Of a DNA stretch of 64,000 nucleotides, positions 40,662-49,354 are shown piece after piece. The stretch lies in assembly GCF_034263275.1 (NCBI RefSeq), contig NZ_CP139559.1, positions 6,696,001 through 6,760,000 on the forward strand, read 5' to 3'. Each line of letters begins with the position of its first letter. The first letter of the stretch is position 1. The stretch is from Mucilaginibacter sp. cycad4. GTDB taxonomy: Bacteria > Bacteroidota > Bacteroidia > Sphingobacteriales > Sphingobacteriaceae. Made by a program: the position numbers and the translations under genes. The notes under the pieces were generated by a model. That model did no database searches and was not told the origin of the DNA. It was given only the letters and a program-made list of their open reading frames with translations.

Positions 40662-41532
40662 GATTGACATTTTTTGAATTATAATAACTTTTCCAATTTC
40701 GCTGTACAGATAGGTTATTTTGATGTACGATCTCAGGTGTAAGCATATTGCAACTCATGTGAGGCCTTAGCTTATTATAAGTGTTTACAGACTTAGCTAA
40801 AAGTTCCATAACCTGGTTTTTATCATTAAGTATATGATGTTCCAGGTACTCCTGTTTCATTATTCCATTTATCCGTTCCGCTACTGCGTTCTCTAAAGGG
40901 TCTCCGTTTTCGGTCATGCTGATGATTATTTCATTGTCCTGTAATAGCTTTACATAATCATAGCTACAGTACTGAACACCTCTGTCTGAATGATGTATTA
41001 AGCCAGTCAAAGGCTGGTCACTTTCTTTAATGGCCATTTGTAAAGCACTAAGTGTGTGAACTGCATCCAGTGTATCAGCGGCATGATAGCCGACGATCTT
41101 TTTACTATAGGCATCCGTTATAAAACTGATATAAACGAATCCCTTCTTTGTCCTGTAGTAAGTGATATCTGACACCCATATTTCGTTCACTTTAGTCGGA
41201 ATAATTTCTCTTATGCAATTAGGATATTTTCTTAGCCAATGAAAAGATTGAGTAGTATGTATGCGCCGCCTTTTCTTTCTAACTAACAAGTAGTGAGCAG
41301 CAAGCAGATCAAAAAGCGCATCCCTGCCCATTTTTATCCGGTGCTCAAGCAAAAAAGGCTGCAGCAAAACATAGAGTTTTTTACCGCCAATAATCGGATG
41401 TATGGCCCTTATTGCCCGGACCTCATTTAATAATATTTCCTGCTCAAAGCTTATCGCTTCTGTCTCCCAAAAATGCTGGTAATAGGCCTGCCGGGTAACT
41501 CCAAGTAAACAACAGCACTTCACCAGGCTCAT
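40657..41532 (-). CDS. IS3-family transposase OrfB (integrase domain)
   Basis: 291 residues as a stand-alone frame; in the fused product it starts earlier, through VRYQVIREIKDSYPGMSLV. DDE residues: IWVSDITYYRT (Asp), LIHHSDRGVQYCS (Asp) and ENAVAERINGIMKQEYL (Glu). The N-terminal HTH_21-like part HPIIGGKKLY precedes the catalytic core. The frame is complete. Expression as the active OrfAB protein needs the -1 frameshift at 41577-41583. Confidence 0.95.
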   Translation of the reverse strand: MSLVKCCCLLGVTRQAYYQHFWETEAISFEQEILLNEVRAIRAIHPIIGGKKLYVLLQPFLLEHRIKMGRDALFDLLAAHYLLVRKKRRRIHTTQSFHWLRKYPNCIREIIPTKVNEIWVSDITYYRTKKGFVYISFITDAYSKKIVGYHAADTLDAVHTLSALQMAIKESDQPLTGLIHHSDRGVQYCSYDYVKLLQDNEIIISMTENGDPLENAVAERINGIMKQEYLEHHILNDKNQVMELLAKSVNTYNKLRPHMSCNMLTPEIVHQNNLSVQRNWKSYYNSKNVNL

Positions 41533-41561
41533 CCCAGGGTAGCTGTCTTTAATCTCACGGA

Positions 41562-41942
41562 TTACTTGGTATCGGACTTTTTTCGGATATTGATCTTAAG
41601 ATCTCTTTCGGCCACTTCTATCATTTTACGATAAAGCTCCTTCTCCAGCAATGCATCTTCAAGTTGCTTTTTTAATAACTTAATTGATGCGCTGTTTTCG
41701 GCCGGGACATCCTGATCTTTCTTGGTTGGCATATCATTCGAAGATACATAAATTGTTTTCTTCATCTCCAATCCGAATGATTTGAGCCAAAACGCAATAC
41801 GGCTATTGCCTAATTTGTATTTCCTTTCAATCGTTGTTCGGCTTTCCTGACCTTCTAAATATTCTTGACAAACTTTACGCTTAAACTCCTCGCTGTACTG
41901 GCTTTGCCATTTGCTGCCATACACTTTTGAATATCTTTCCAT
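41562..41942 (-). CDS. IS3-family OrfA (HTH and leucine-zipper protein)
   Basis: 126 residues. The N-terminal helix-turn-helix (EEFKRKVCQEYLEGQESRTTI, KYKLGNSRIAFWLKSFG) binds the element ends. A leucine-zipper-like coiled coil (SIKLLKKQLEDALLEKELYRK) allows dimerisation. It ends in KINIRKKSDTK, with the frameshift heptamer in the IRKK codons. In this family OrfA alone often represses transposition. Confidence 0.92.
   Translation of the reverse strand: MERYSKVYGSKWQSQYSEEFKRKVCQEYLEGQESRTTIERKYKLGNSRIAFWLKSFGLEMKKTIYVSSNDMPTKKDQDVPAENSASIKLLKKQLEDALLEKELYRKMIEVAERDLKINIRKKSDTK
41577..41583 (-). promoter_or_regulatory. programmed -1 frameshift site of the IS3 element
   Basis: The coding-strand heptamer A_AAA_AAG is in the orfA frame. 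A -1 slip continues as VRYQVIREIKDSYPGM into orfB with no stop, the standard IS3 fusion mechanism. Confidence 0.85.
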
Positions 41943-42011
41943 TTTTGTTTACTGTTGTGTAAACCTATTTTAGGACAAGACAGTTTACAGATTAATTGAT
42001 AAATCTTTAAG

Positions 42012-42168
42012 CTGGCGCACGCGTGTCGCGTGTGTCTTAATGTGCTAAGTATGCGACGGAGTTTAACCGTTTTTATTTATCGTTGAATTATTACCGGTAA
42101 TGAGAAATTGCAAGTTTTGTGATGACGTAGACTTAGCATACGGGTCACACGCGATACGCGTGCGCCAG
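42012..42168. repeat. long imperfect inverted repeat (39-nt arms)
   Basis: The left arm 42012-42050 begins CTGGCGCACGCGTGTCGCGT and the right arm 42130-42168 ends ACGCGTGCGCCAG. The outer 23 nt pair with one mismatch, and inner parts share GCTAAGT. It lies in the 300-bp gap between the IS3 element and the PIN gene; the GC-rich arms sit in an AT-rich context. Confidence 0.8.
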
Positions 42169-42274
42169 CGAGGAGAGGGGATTTGAATTATTAACGCTTA
42201 GCAACTTATTAACATTTGTCAATTATTTAATAGTTAGTATTATATTTAATATCCTAATTAGTATTTTATTGATA

Positions 42275-44413
42275 ATGAAAGAAATAGATAGATTAATAAG
42301 CGCATTATATTTGGCAAAATCAGATAACAGGGAAGGTATGTTGTCAGATTTAATTCTGAATGTTCTTAATACCTTTTCTGATCCTTTGAGCTGTGACGAG
42401 ATTATGGACTTTATTAGGATGGGGTTTCATTTAGAGCCTATAAAATTTGAAGTTCATAATAGGATTGAGAGTTTGATAGAAAGCAAGGAACTAAAAATAA
42501 TTAATGAAAAATATTTATTAAGTGAAGAATCTAAACAAAGATTGTATTCAATAACCTTAAAAGCGAAGGAAGAGTCTGATAAAAGACTATCTCTTTTTAA
42601 AGTAATTTTGAATGAAATAGGTGAAGGCAGTCTCGCAAAAGAAGACGTTGTTGAGCTATGGAACGTCTTTAATGAATATTTGTTAGAGTGTTTTATGGTT
42701 TTTGGAAGAAAGGCCATTGATATATTTCTACCTTATAAGATCGATAAAATTTCAGAGAATGATCAAATACATAAGATAGCTATAAGCAAACTAAAATCCG
42801 AAAAACTAAAGCAGATTTTTAAGGTTTTGGTTTTAGAATACCCGGAAAGGTTATCCGAATTAGAGTTGCGATATTTATCTACTTTAACATCCCGGGCGGA
42901 AAAATTTTATTCTTTAGGAATAGAAAAGGATGAATATGACAAAATAAAGAACCTAAAGATAAAAGACTTAGTAATTCTCCTTGATACCAATATTCTTTAT
43001 TCCATATTGAATCTTCATGTTCATCCTGAAAAATCAGCAATAATAGAGTTGATAAAACTCTCAAAGGAAAAGTTGATCGATTTAAGACTGGTTTATTTAC
43101 CGAAAACTTATTTAGAACTTCAGCAAGCCAAGACTTGGCTTGAAACAATTGTCTCACGGGAGAATTTCAGGCCGGTTCAGATCAAGGCGCTTCTATCATC
43201 AGATCATTTAGAGCCATTTGCCAGACAATATTACGAGGCAAAATTGGCAAATTCCGATACGCCTCATCCCTCAGAAAGCCTTAGATATGCATCGGATGTT
43301 TTGAAATCTAAGGGTATAATTCTTTATAATGAAAGATTCGATCAGTTAGTTGATGATGAGGAGTACTTAAATCAAAAAATAGCCGAGTATTATGACTTTC
43401 AACGGTATTTTAATAATTTAAATGAGGAATTGGGTTATGAACTTAGATTGAATAAAACAGATAAAAAAGTAGAACATGACATTTTTTTAAGGGAGGCAGT
43501 TAACATCTTAAAAGACAAGTTTAACAAGGACGACGAGTTTAATTTTGTCTGTCTAACTTTGGATAATAGCTTAGTACATTTTGACCAATTTATCAAGAGG
43601 AAAAATAATGTTGGTTTATATAAAACAATTAATCCCAATTTTACATTCCCTTCGGCTTTATTAAAACAGATTAGACCCTTTATACCAATAATAACACACG
43701 ATTATCGCAAGGCATTCATTACATCCCTTACAGCACCTTCATTTGAATATGTAGATAATGCAGATTCCATTAATCTGCAAAAATCTATGACATATTTTAA
43801 AAATATGGGAATTGAAGATGAAGAAGTTATTATCAACTGTATTAAACGTGAGTTGTTTTTGAAAGACTTTGAAAAGGAACAAAAAAAGGATAATGCAGAA
43901 GAATATATAAAATCTGAGTTAGCCAAAGAAATTGATCTGATGAAAGCAGATATATCGCAGATGTCAGAATTAATTAAACAAAAAGAACAAGATGAAATAG
44001 CAATTCTATCAGCGAAGGAACAAGAACAAGCTGAGCTAATGTCGATGGCTGAAGATGAAAAGGAAAAAATATTAAAGGATAAAGCCAAGGAATTAGAGGT
44101 GCTTAATACAGATTTGAATAATAAAGAAGAATTTATCGGCAGTTTAGCTACCAGAATTAAGGTTTTAGAGGAGATCAACCAAAAGAACACAAATATTTTA
44201 GGGTTCGAAGCTGCAAGGAACAAATGGCTCGTAGATAAGGATAAGTACATTTCAGATGAGTGGCAAAAGCAATCAATCGAATTGAGGAAAAATAGCCGCT
44301 ACTTTTTAAAGGTTATTACGTTTACTTTCCTTCCTATTCTTTTAGCCATATTGATAAAGGTTTTTGGCGAGAAGCTAATAAAATTTGTAGAATCAAAGGG
44401 GATTAGCCAATAG
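42275..44413 (+). CDS. PIN-like nuclease with coiled coil and C-terminal membrane anchor
   Basis: 712 residues from the ATG at 42275 (a TTG two codons upstream is less likely). Residues 1-100 look like a winged-helix or helical domain. A PIN-like domain spans about 230-470, with candidate catalytic acids in LVILLDTNILYS (Asp237), KTYLELQQ (Glu281), EHDIFLREAV (Asp402) and CLTLDNSLVHFD (Asp430). Residues 540-660 are a long Glu/Lys-rich coiled coil, and a membrane helix (FLKVITFTFLPILLAILIKVF) lies at about 680-700. The AT-rich sequence differs from core neighbours and suggests transfer. A membrane-tethered RNase or defence effector is an inference; the family is not recognised. Confidence 0.75.
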   Translation: MKEIDRLISALYLAKSDNREGMLSDLILNVLNTFSDPLSCDEIMDFIRMGFHLEPIKFEVHNRIESLIESKELKIINEKYLLSEESKQRLYSITLKAKEESDKRLSLFKVILNEIGEGSLAKEDVVELWNVFNEYLLECFMVFGRKAIDIFLPYKIDKISENDQIHKIAISKLKSEKLKQIFKVLVLEYPERLSELELRYLSTLTSRAEKFYSLGIEKDEYDKIKNLKIKDLVILLDTNILYSILNLHVHPEKSAIIELIKLSKEKLIDLRLVYLPKTYLELQQAKTWLETIVSRENFRPVQIKALLSSDHLEPFARQYYEAKLANSDTPHPSESLRYASDVLKSKGIILYNERFDQLVDDEEYLNQKIAEYYDFQRYFNNLNEELGYELRLNKTDKKVEHDIFLREAVNILKDKFNKDDEFNFVCLTLDNSLVHFDQFIKRKNNVGLYKTINPNFTFPSALLKQIRPFIPIITHDYRKAFITSLTAPSFEYVDNADSINLQKSMTYFKNMGIEDEEVIINCIKRELFLKDFEKEQKKDNAEEYIKSELAKEIDLMKADISQMSELIKQKEQDEIAILSAKEQEQAELMSMAEDEKEKILKDKAKELEVLNTDLNNKEEFIGSLATRIKVLEEINQKNTNILGFEAARNKWLVDKDKYISDEWQKQSIELRKNSRYFLKVITFTFLPILLAILIKVFGEKLIKFVESKGISQ

Positions 44414-44428
44414 TATGTATGGGGAGCG

Positions 44429-44686
44429 TTGGGGGTTATACAACTTATTGAACTCTTTTTCAGAACTTATTTAGTAGATAAAGAAGAAGTGAAGACTGGT
44501 AAAAAATGGTTTTTTAATTCTATTAGTAAAAAAGGGAATGATTTTATTAATGACAAAAAAAGAGTAATTGAGAAAACATTTCTTAACAATAATCCGGAAC
44601 CCAAAATTGAACATTACTTAAATAAAGATGGAATTAATATTCAGATAAACAATATTGATGGTAACGTTCTTAAATCAGCAGTTTAA
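44429..44686 (+). CDS. small protein downstream of the PIN nuclease, unknown function
   Basis: 85 residues from a TTG at 44429; a short ATG-started peptide in another frame begins at 44415. The N-terminus is hydrophobic (VIQLIELFFRTYLV). The rest is Lys/Asn-rich (KKWFFNSISKKGNDFINDKK) and ends with beta-like INIQINNIDGNVL. It begins 15 bp after the PIN gene with similar AT-rich composition, so co-transcription is likely. The non-ATG start makes the N-terminus uncertain. Confidence 0.5.
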   Translation: MGVIQLIELFFRTYLVDKEEVKTGKKWFFNSISKKGNDFINDKKRVIEKTFLNNNPEPKIEHYLNKDGINIQINNIDGNVLKSAV

Positions 44687-44816
44687 TTCCCCGCTACTTC
44701 AAGCAAATTCAATAGCGCTATAGTATCAAAAAATCAAAGGACGCTGATTTTCGCTTGTGTGTACCAACGGATGCATTTCAGTGCTTTTAATGATAGACAG
44801 CAAACTATGGCATAAA

Positions 44817-45374
44817 ATGAATTTTCAAGATGTAATGAGCTTAGGCACTTTCCTCGCAACAGTAGCATGGATGGTAATAGCCTATGTTTTATTTAAGCTT
44901 CAAGCGAAAACGTTTGAATTGCAGGCTGAGACATTTCGTACGCAAGCTGATACTTTTAAAGAGCAACAAAAAATAACTCAACTGGAAAACAAGAAATTCC
45001 TACTAAGTTTAAGGCCGGAGTTTATCATTAACAATAAAAAACTTTGGGATGGCCCGCGATTTCAAACGGCAAATGGTTACTTAGAAACACATGAAATTGA
45101 AGTAGAAATAAGTGTCATATTACATTCAGCTATCGACGTTGAATTTGTTAATAATACCCCTTTCCTAACTTCTGCTTATAAAGTCCAAAATACGCAGTTT
45201 GTTCCAATAGGCGCGCAGATCTTTATTCTAAAAGGGCCGGTGCCAAAAGAATATTCATCAAGAAAAATAGACGTGCAGATTTTTTTTAAAGATGAAATAG
45301 GTACTTTTTACATTCAATATTTAACCGGAACATATGCTAAACCCGAAATATCACCACCAATAGAATTTATTTAG
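44817..45374 (+). CDS. single-pass membrane protein with short coiled coil, unknown function
   Basis: 185 residues from the ATG at 44817 (an ATG at 44790 adds nine residues). One membrane helix (LATVAWMVIAYVLFKL, about residues 13-28) is followed by an imperfect repeat, KTFELQAETFRTQADTFKEQ, that forms a coiled coil. A beta-rich domain of about 130 residues then contains VEISVILHSAIDVEFVN and FKDEIGTFYIQYLTG. The coiled coil next to a membrane helix recalls small phage-defence or membrane-stress proteins, but no family is recognised. Its position 130 bp behind the PIN operon suggests a linked role. Confidence 0.6.
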   Translation: MNFQDVMSLGTFLATVAWMVIAYVLFKLQAKTFELQAETFRTQADTFKEQQKITQLENKKFLLSLRPEFIINNKKLWDGPRFQTANGYLETHEIEVEISVILHSAIDVEFVNNTPFLTSAYKVQNTQFVPIGAQIFILKGPVPKEYSSRKIDVQIFFKDEIGTFYIQYLTGTYAKPEISPPIEFI

Positions 45375-45876
45375 TTTCTAACGAGCTCCCTTGCAACCGC
45401 ACGCAAATCCAATACTTAGCAAACTGACCACAAGGCACAGTCTTGCAGTATCAAAAAATTAAAAACGCTGCCACAAGGTAAGCTAAACGTTAAGCAAAGC
45501 CTTTACCAGACACTCTTTCGGCCCCTACGCCCCGCCCGCGTTAGATCGCAGCGGAAAACCCACAGCCCACACAGGCCTTCGTGCGAAAGCCAGGGCGAGG
45601 ATTTGCATCCGCCAGCTGGCAGACCGGCCGCAGGCAACGCCATTGTTCAGTTGGCAGTTATTAGTTTGCAGTTTATAAATCTGTTGGCAGTTTTTAATTG
45701 GCGGTTAGCAGTTGTTATTTAGTGGCAGTAGCAAGTGGCAGTTTGCAGTAGCAGCGAACGGGAATTCTTCTATGGAGAAGGGGTGAGGGGGGCATATGTT
45801 TATCAACCGTGTTGTTTATCGCCTGCATAACAAATCCCTGCTAACGTGTATTGCCACCTGTTTCCCCGGAGGCTAC
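45375..45876. repeat. gene-free stretch of mixed repeats
   Basis: It holds a diverged copy of the GC-rich dispersed repeat (about 45530-45645: GCGTTAGATCGCAGCGGAAA and CCGGCCGCAGGCAACGCC). Next comes a low-complexity run of TTGGCAGTTT-like units (about 45650-45750). No ORF or RNA is seen. Confidence 0.6.
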
Positions 45877-46091
45877 TGTGTACACATCTTTTTTAGTATA
45901 CCGTAAATAAGAAGCTTTTTCATTTCGAACGAACCGGAAGAGGGATTGCGCGTAGGGGTGAGCAGAAATCTTACGCGCCCGCTTTGAACAATGTAAATAA
46001 TACATAGGAGATTTCTCATCCTTTCCCTGCTATTTCCTGCCCTCAAAGGATTCGAAATGACGTTTTCTTTTATACAATACTTGTGTACACA
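45877..46091. repeat. TGTGTACACA-bounded repeat, copy A (downstream of glyS)
   Basis: 215 bp delimited by TGTGTACACA at 45877-45886 and 46082-46091. Internal CATTTCGAACGAACC and ATTCGAAATGACG form near-terminal inverted sequence, and AGAAATCTT/GGAGATTTCT a middle one. The same order occurs in copy B at 47879-48103. Confidence 0.8.
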
Positions 46092-46174
46092 CTGTAGCTC
46101 CCGGAGGTATGGAACCGAGCATTCCCCGCGCTTTTATGATTGTTCCGATATTCGGCAACAAGCTTAATAAAAAA

Positions 46175-46258
46175 GCGTCATTTCGGGGTATTAAGCCATC
46201 CCCGATTTGCAGGTTCGCCCTGTACAGTTTGGGATGGCTTAATGCCTCGTAATGACGC
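46175..46258. repeat. long hairpin repeat, copy 2 of the family at 9161-9241
   Basis: GCGTCATTTCGG...AAGCCAT pairs with ATGGCTTAATGCCTCGTAATGACGC. The apical CCCGATTTGCAGGTTCGCC matches copy 1, while stem bases differ in compensating pairs. It lies 30 bp beyond the glyS stop and could help end that transcript. Confidence 0.8.
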
Positions 46259-46288
46259 GATTATGATGAATTGTGTGTTCTGAATTTA

Positions 46289-47770
46289 TTAACTCAACAC
46301 ATTCCTCCAGCTCACCAGGTTGCCGATGATCTTATCCAGCTGATCGGCGGGAACGCGTTCCTGGGCCATGCTGTCGCGGTGGCGGATGGTTACGGTGTTA
46401 TCTTCTAAAGTCTGGTGATCTACCGTGATGCAGAACGGCGTACCAATGGCATCCTGCCTGCGGTAGCGCTTGCCGATAGCATCTTTTTCCTCGTACTGGA
46501 TATTGAAGTCGAGCTTCAGCTTATCCATGATCTCGCGGGCTTTTTCGGGCAGTCCATCTTTTTTGGTAAGCGGGAAAATAGCGGCTTTAACCGGTGCCAG
46601 GCAAGGGTGCAGGCGTAACACGGTGCGGCTGTCCTGTTTCTCTTCGGTGCTCAGGTCTTCTTCTTCGTACGCGTTGATCATGGTAAGCAGGAACATCCTG
46701 TCTAAACCTATTGAAGTTTCAATTACGTAAGGGATATAGTTGCCGTATGGTTTACCTGTTTCAGGATCAACCTCGGGGTCAAAGTATTGCATTTTTTTGC
46801 CCGAGAACTCCTGGTGCTGGCTTAAATCGAAATTGGTACGGCTGTGGATGCCTTCAACCTCTTTAAAGCCAAACGGAAACTCAAACTCAATGTCATAAGC
46901 GGCATCGGCGTAATGGGCCAGTTTGGTATGCTCATGGTAACGGTATTTGGCAGCATCGGTACCCAGGGCAAGGTGCCATTTTAAACGGGCTTCCTTCCAC
47001 TGGTCAAACCACTCTTTTTGTGTGCCGGGGCGAACGAAGAACTGCATCTCCATTTGTTCAAACTCGCGCATGCGGATAATGAACTGGCGGGCAATCACCT
47101 CGTTACGGAACGCCTTACCAATTTGCGCAATACCGAAAGGGATTTTCATCCTGCCCGATTTTTGCACGTTAAGGTAGTTTACAAAGATGCCCTGAGCGGT
47201 TTCGGGGCGCAGGTAAATGGTATCGGCATCATCAGCTACGGCGCCCATCTGGGTGCTGAACATGAGGTTAAACTGGCGAACTTCTGTCCAGTTGCGGGTA
47301 CCGCTTACCGGGCAGGCAATTTCATGCTCAATGATCAAATCGCGCAGGCGGGTAAGGTCTTCGGCTTTCAGGGCCTCGTCCATGTCATGCTGTAGTTGTT
47401 CAGCTTTATCGGTTTTGCCTTCGCTGTCGTATTTAGCTATCTTGTCTTCCAGCAGCTGATCGGCGCGGTAGCGTTTTTTTGAATCTTTATTGTCGATCAT
47501 CGGGTCGCTGAAGCCATCCACATGACCGCTTGCCTTCCAGATCTTAGGGTGCATAAATATGGCCGAATCAATGCCTACGATGTTATCATTCATTTGCACC
47601 ATGGCTTTCCACCAGTAGGTTTTGATGTTGTTTTTGAGTTCGGCGCCATTTTGGCCGTAATCATAAACTGCGCTTAAGCCATCATAAATCTCGCTGGAAG
47701 GGAAAACAAAGCCATATTCCTTAGCGTGCGATATAACATTTTTAAAAAGTTCGTCGGTTGATTTGCTCAT
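46289..47770 (-). CDS. glyS: glycine--tRNA ligase (class II, dimeric type)
   Basis: 493 residues from the ATG at 47768-47770 (MSKSTDELFKNVISHAKEYG). A longer reading would translate low-complexity intergenic DNA. Motifs: YDYGQNGAELKNN, MHPKIWKASGHVDGFSDPM, the class II motif 2 region GKAFRNEVIARQFIIRMREFEQMEMQFF, and motif 3 VIETSIGLDRMFL. The C-terminal anticodon-binding domain starts near LAPVKAAIFPLT. It charges tRNA-Gly with glycine. The gene stands alone, and both flanks carry copies of the same bounded repeat. Confidence 0.96.
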   Translation of the reverse strand: MSKSTDELFKNVISHAKEYGFVFPSSEIYDGLSAVYDYGQNGAELKNNIKTYWWKAMVQMNDNIVGIDSAIFMHPKIWKASGHVDGFSDPMIDNKDSKKRYRADQLLEDKIAKYDSEGKTDKAEQLQHDMDEALKAEDLTRLRDLIIEHEIACPVSGTRNWTEVRQFNLMFSTQMGAVADDADTIYLRPETAQGIFVNYLNVQKSGRMKIPFGIAQIGKAFRNEVIARQFIIRMREFEQMEMQFFVRPGTQKEWFDQWKEARLKWHLALGTDAAKYRYHEHTKLAHYADAAYDIEFEFPFGFKEVEGIHSRTNFDLSQHQEFSGKKMQYFDPEVDPETGKPYGNYIPYVIETSIGLDRMFLLTMINAYEEEDLSTEEKQDSRTVLRLHPCLAPVKAAIFPLTKKDGLPEKAREIMDKLKLDFNIQYEEKDAIGKRYRRQDAIGTPFCITVDHQTLEDNTVTIRHRDSMAQERVPADQLDKIIGNLVSWRNVLS

Positions 47771-47778
47771 AATAGCTG

Positions 47779-47786
47779 CAAAGATA
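47779..47786 (-). promoter_or_regulatory. candidate -7 promoter element of glyS
   Basis: On the minus strand TATCTTTG ends 8 nt before the glyS ATG, followed by GCAGC as at the rRNA promoters. No good -33 TTTG at 19-20 bp was found. Confidence 0.55.
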
Positions 47787-47878
47787 ATTTTTGATTTCGG
47801 ATTTGGGAATTTCGATTTCGGATTTACTTTGATTTGGGATTTGGGGAGGGCCGGCTGCCCTGAGCTGTGGACGGGCTG

Positions 47879-48103
47879 TGTGTACACATCTTTTAAATTC
47901 TATCAATAATTGAAAAAAATGTCATTTCGAACGAACCTGGTGGGAGAATTCGCGCGCAGGGGGGTGAGGAGAAATCTTCTACACCCTGCTTTTATAGGTA
48001 TGATTGTAGAGCCTGATGTAGAAGATTTCTCTTTCGCCCCACTTCTTAGCCCGCCCCTGCTCAATCGAAATGACATTTTTTTTATACAATACTTGTGTAC
48101 ACA
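47879..48103. repeat. TGTGTACACA-bounded repeat, copy B (upstream of glyS)
   Basis: 225 bp between TGTGTACACA at 47879-47888 and 48094-48103. It shares both end blocks with copy A (CATTTCGAACGAACC; TTTATACAATACT before the right end), but the middle is diverged. The 76-codon ORF across it is chance. Confidence 0.8.
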
Positions 48104-48302
48104 TAGTCTGGTAAACCGGATTGTATCAGTGTTAAAATAATATGTTGAGGGGCATTTTTAGTAAAACTGGCTCTCCATATGTTCCTCATATTCAGTCAGC
48201 AGTTTCTCATAATTTGTAAATCATTCACAATTATTATCAAGAGTTATAAACTATTGGCTGTTTTGCATTATTATTGCAGTGAGCCTACAATACCGATCAC
48301 AA

Positions 48303-48968
48303 ATGGAACAAATTGTAAAAATACTTTCTGCAAAATATGTTACCCACAATGTGAGGCAATTCAGGCTTGAAAAACCTGCCGGTTACAGCTTTATACCGGG
48401 CCAGGCTACTGAGTTATCTATCAATATGGAGGGTTGGCGGGACGAAACACGGCCTTTCACCTTTACCTGCCTTAACGATGATGATTACCTTGAATTTACT
48501 ATAAAAACTTATACCGACCATGATGGTGTTACCAACCGGTTAAGCAAGGTTAATGAAGGCGATGAGCTTATCATTCGCGACGCTTGGGGGGCTATTGAAT
48601 ATAAAGGCGCCGGTTACTTCATTGCAGGTGGTGCTGGTATCACCCCTTTTTTGGCTATACTAAGGCAATTAAATAAGGATGGCGCAATAGCCGGCAACAA
48701 GCTTTTCTTTTCTAATAAAACTGATAAGGATATTATTTTGAGGGATGAACTTAAAAGCATCCTTGGTGCCGATGCGCACTTTACTATTACCGGCCAAAAG
48801 GACAGTATGTATGATCAGCGACGGATAGATGCCGGATTTCTGAAAGCTGAAGTAAAAGATTTCTCAAAGCATTTTTATATATGTGGCCCCGACGCTATGG
48901 TTGCCGGGCTCAGCGACATATTGGGGCAACTCGGAGCCGATAGTGATTCGGTGGTATTTGAAAGGTAG
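48303..48968 (+). CDS. flavin reductase / ferredoxin-NADP reductase-like oxidoreductase
   Basis: 221 residues from the ATG at 48303. The FAD domain carries FIPGQATELSI and RPFTFT (the RxYS-type flavin motif). The NAD domain begins with GGAGITPFLAILRQL, and YICGPDAM closes the fold. There is no iron-sulfur domain, so it needs a separate electron partner. Probably an FAD-dependent NAD(P)H oxidoreductase that feeds a small carrier or flavohaem partner. The partner is not encoded nearby. Confidence 0.85.
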   Translation: MEQIVKILSAKYVTHNVRQFRLEKPAGYSFIPGQATELSINMEGWRDETRPFTFTCLNDDDYLEFTIKTYTDHDGVTNRLSKVNEGDELIIRDAWGAIEYKGAGYFIAGGAGITPFLAILRQLNKDGAIAGNKLFFSNKTDKDIILRDELKSILGADAHFTITGQKDSMYDQRRIDAGFLKAEVKDFSKHFYICGPDAMVAGLSDILGQLGADSDSVVFER

Positions 48969-49354
48969 TTTATGCGGAGACGCATCACGTGCGGTCTATT
49001 ATGCTTTGTCTTGCATGTTATCCCTGCATATTACAGACACATGTGGTGCGCCTCTGCAAAATACCTTTTATTAAACAGCCTGGAAAGCTGTCCGGGTGTC
49101 TATCCGGAAGAATGGGCACCCGGTCAAAAAAAAGCGGACAGGCGTTGTCAGCCAGCTAATGTAATACGTTTTATACTTACTATAAGTTGCCCCGTTTAGT
49201 ATAAAACCAAAATGGCCCATATGTAATAGCCACACCAGGCATCTCCTGAAACGAAAACTCAACGGAATATTTTAGCAGAAGTAATTTACAGTATCAGTGA
49301 AAAAGCTTAATTTTCGCCAACTTTACTTTATCACTTTATCCGATCAAAACAATA
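48969..49354. other. gene-free stretch between the reductase and the NHL gene
   Basis: About 385 bp. Short overlapping ORFs lack protein-like composition. No RNA gene, strong terminator or repeat was recognised. Confidence 0.45.

Larger units (their letters stand above)
40643..41976 (-). mobile_element. IS3-family insertion sequence
   Basis: A perfect terminal inverted repeat, GTCCTAAAATAGGTTTACA at 40643-40661 and its complement at 41958-41976, encloses two minus-strand frames, orfA and orfB, in the usual IS3 order. About 1334 bp. A short target duplication could not be assigned with certainty. Confidence 0.88.

Noticed and set aside
45650..45760. TTGGCAGTTT units as a CRISPR array
   Set aside because: The units are irregular, lack spacers of constant length, and no cas genes are near.
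47910..48140. 76-codon ORF
   Set aside because: It coincides with repeat copy B, and the corresponding frame is not kept in copy A.
48972..49199. 75-codon ORF after the flavin reductase
   Set aside because: Composition and start context are poor and it overlaps another frame; treated as non-coding.
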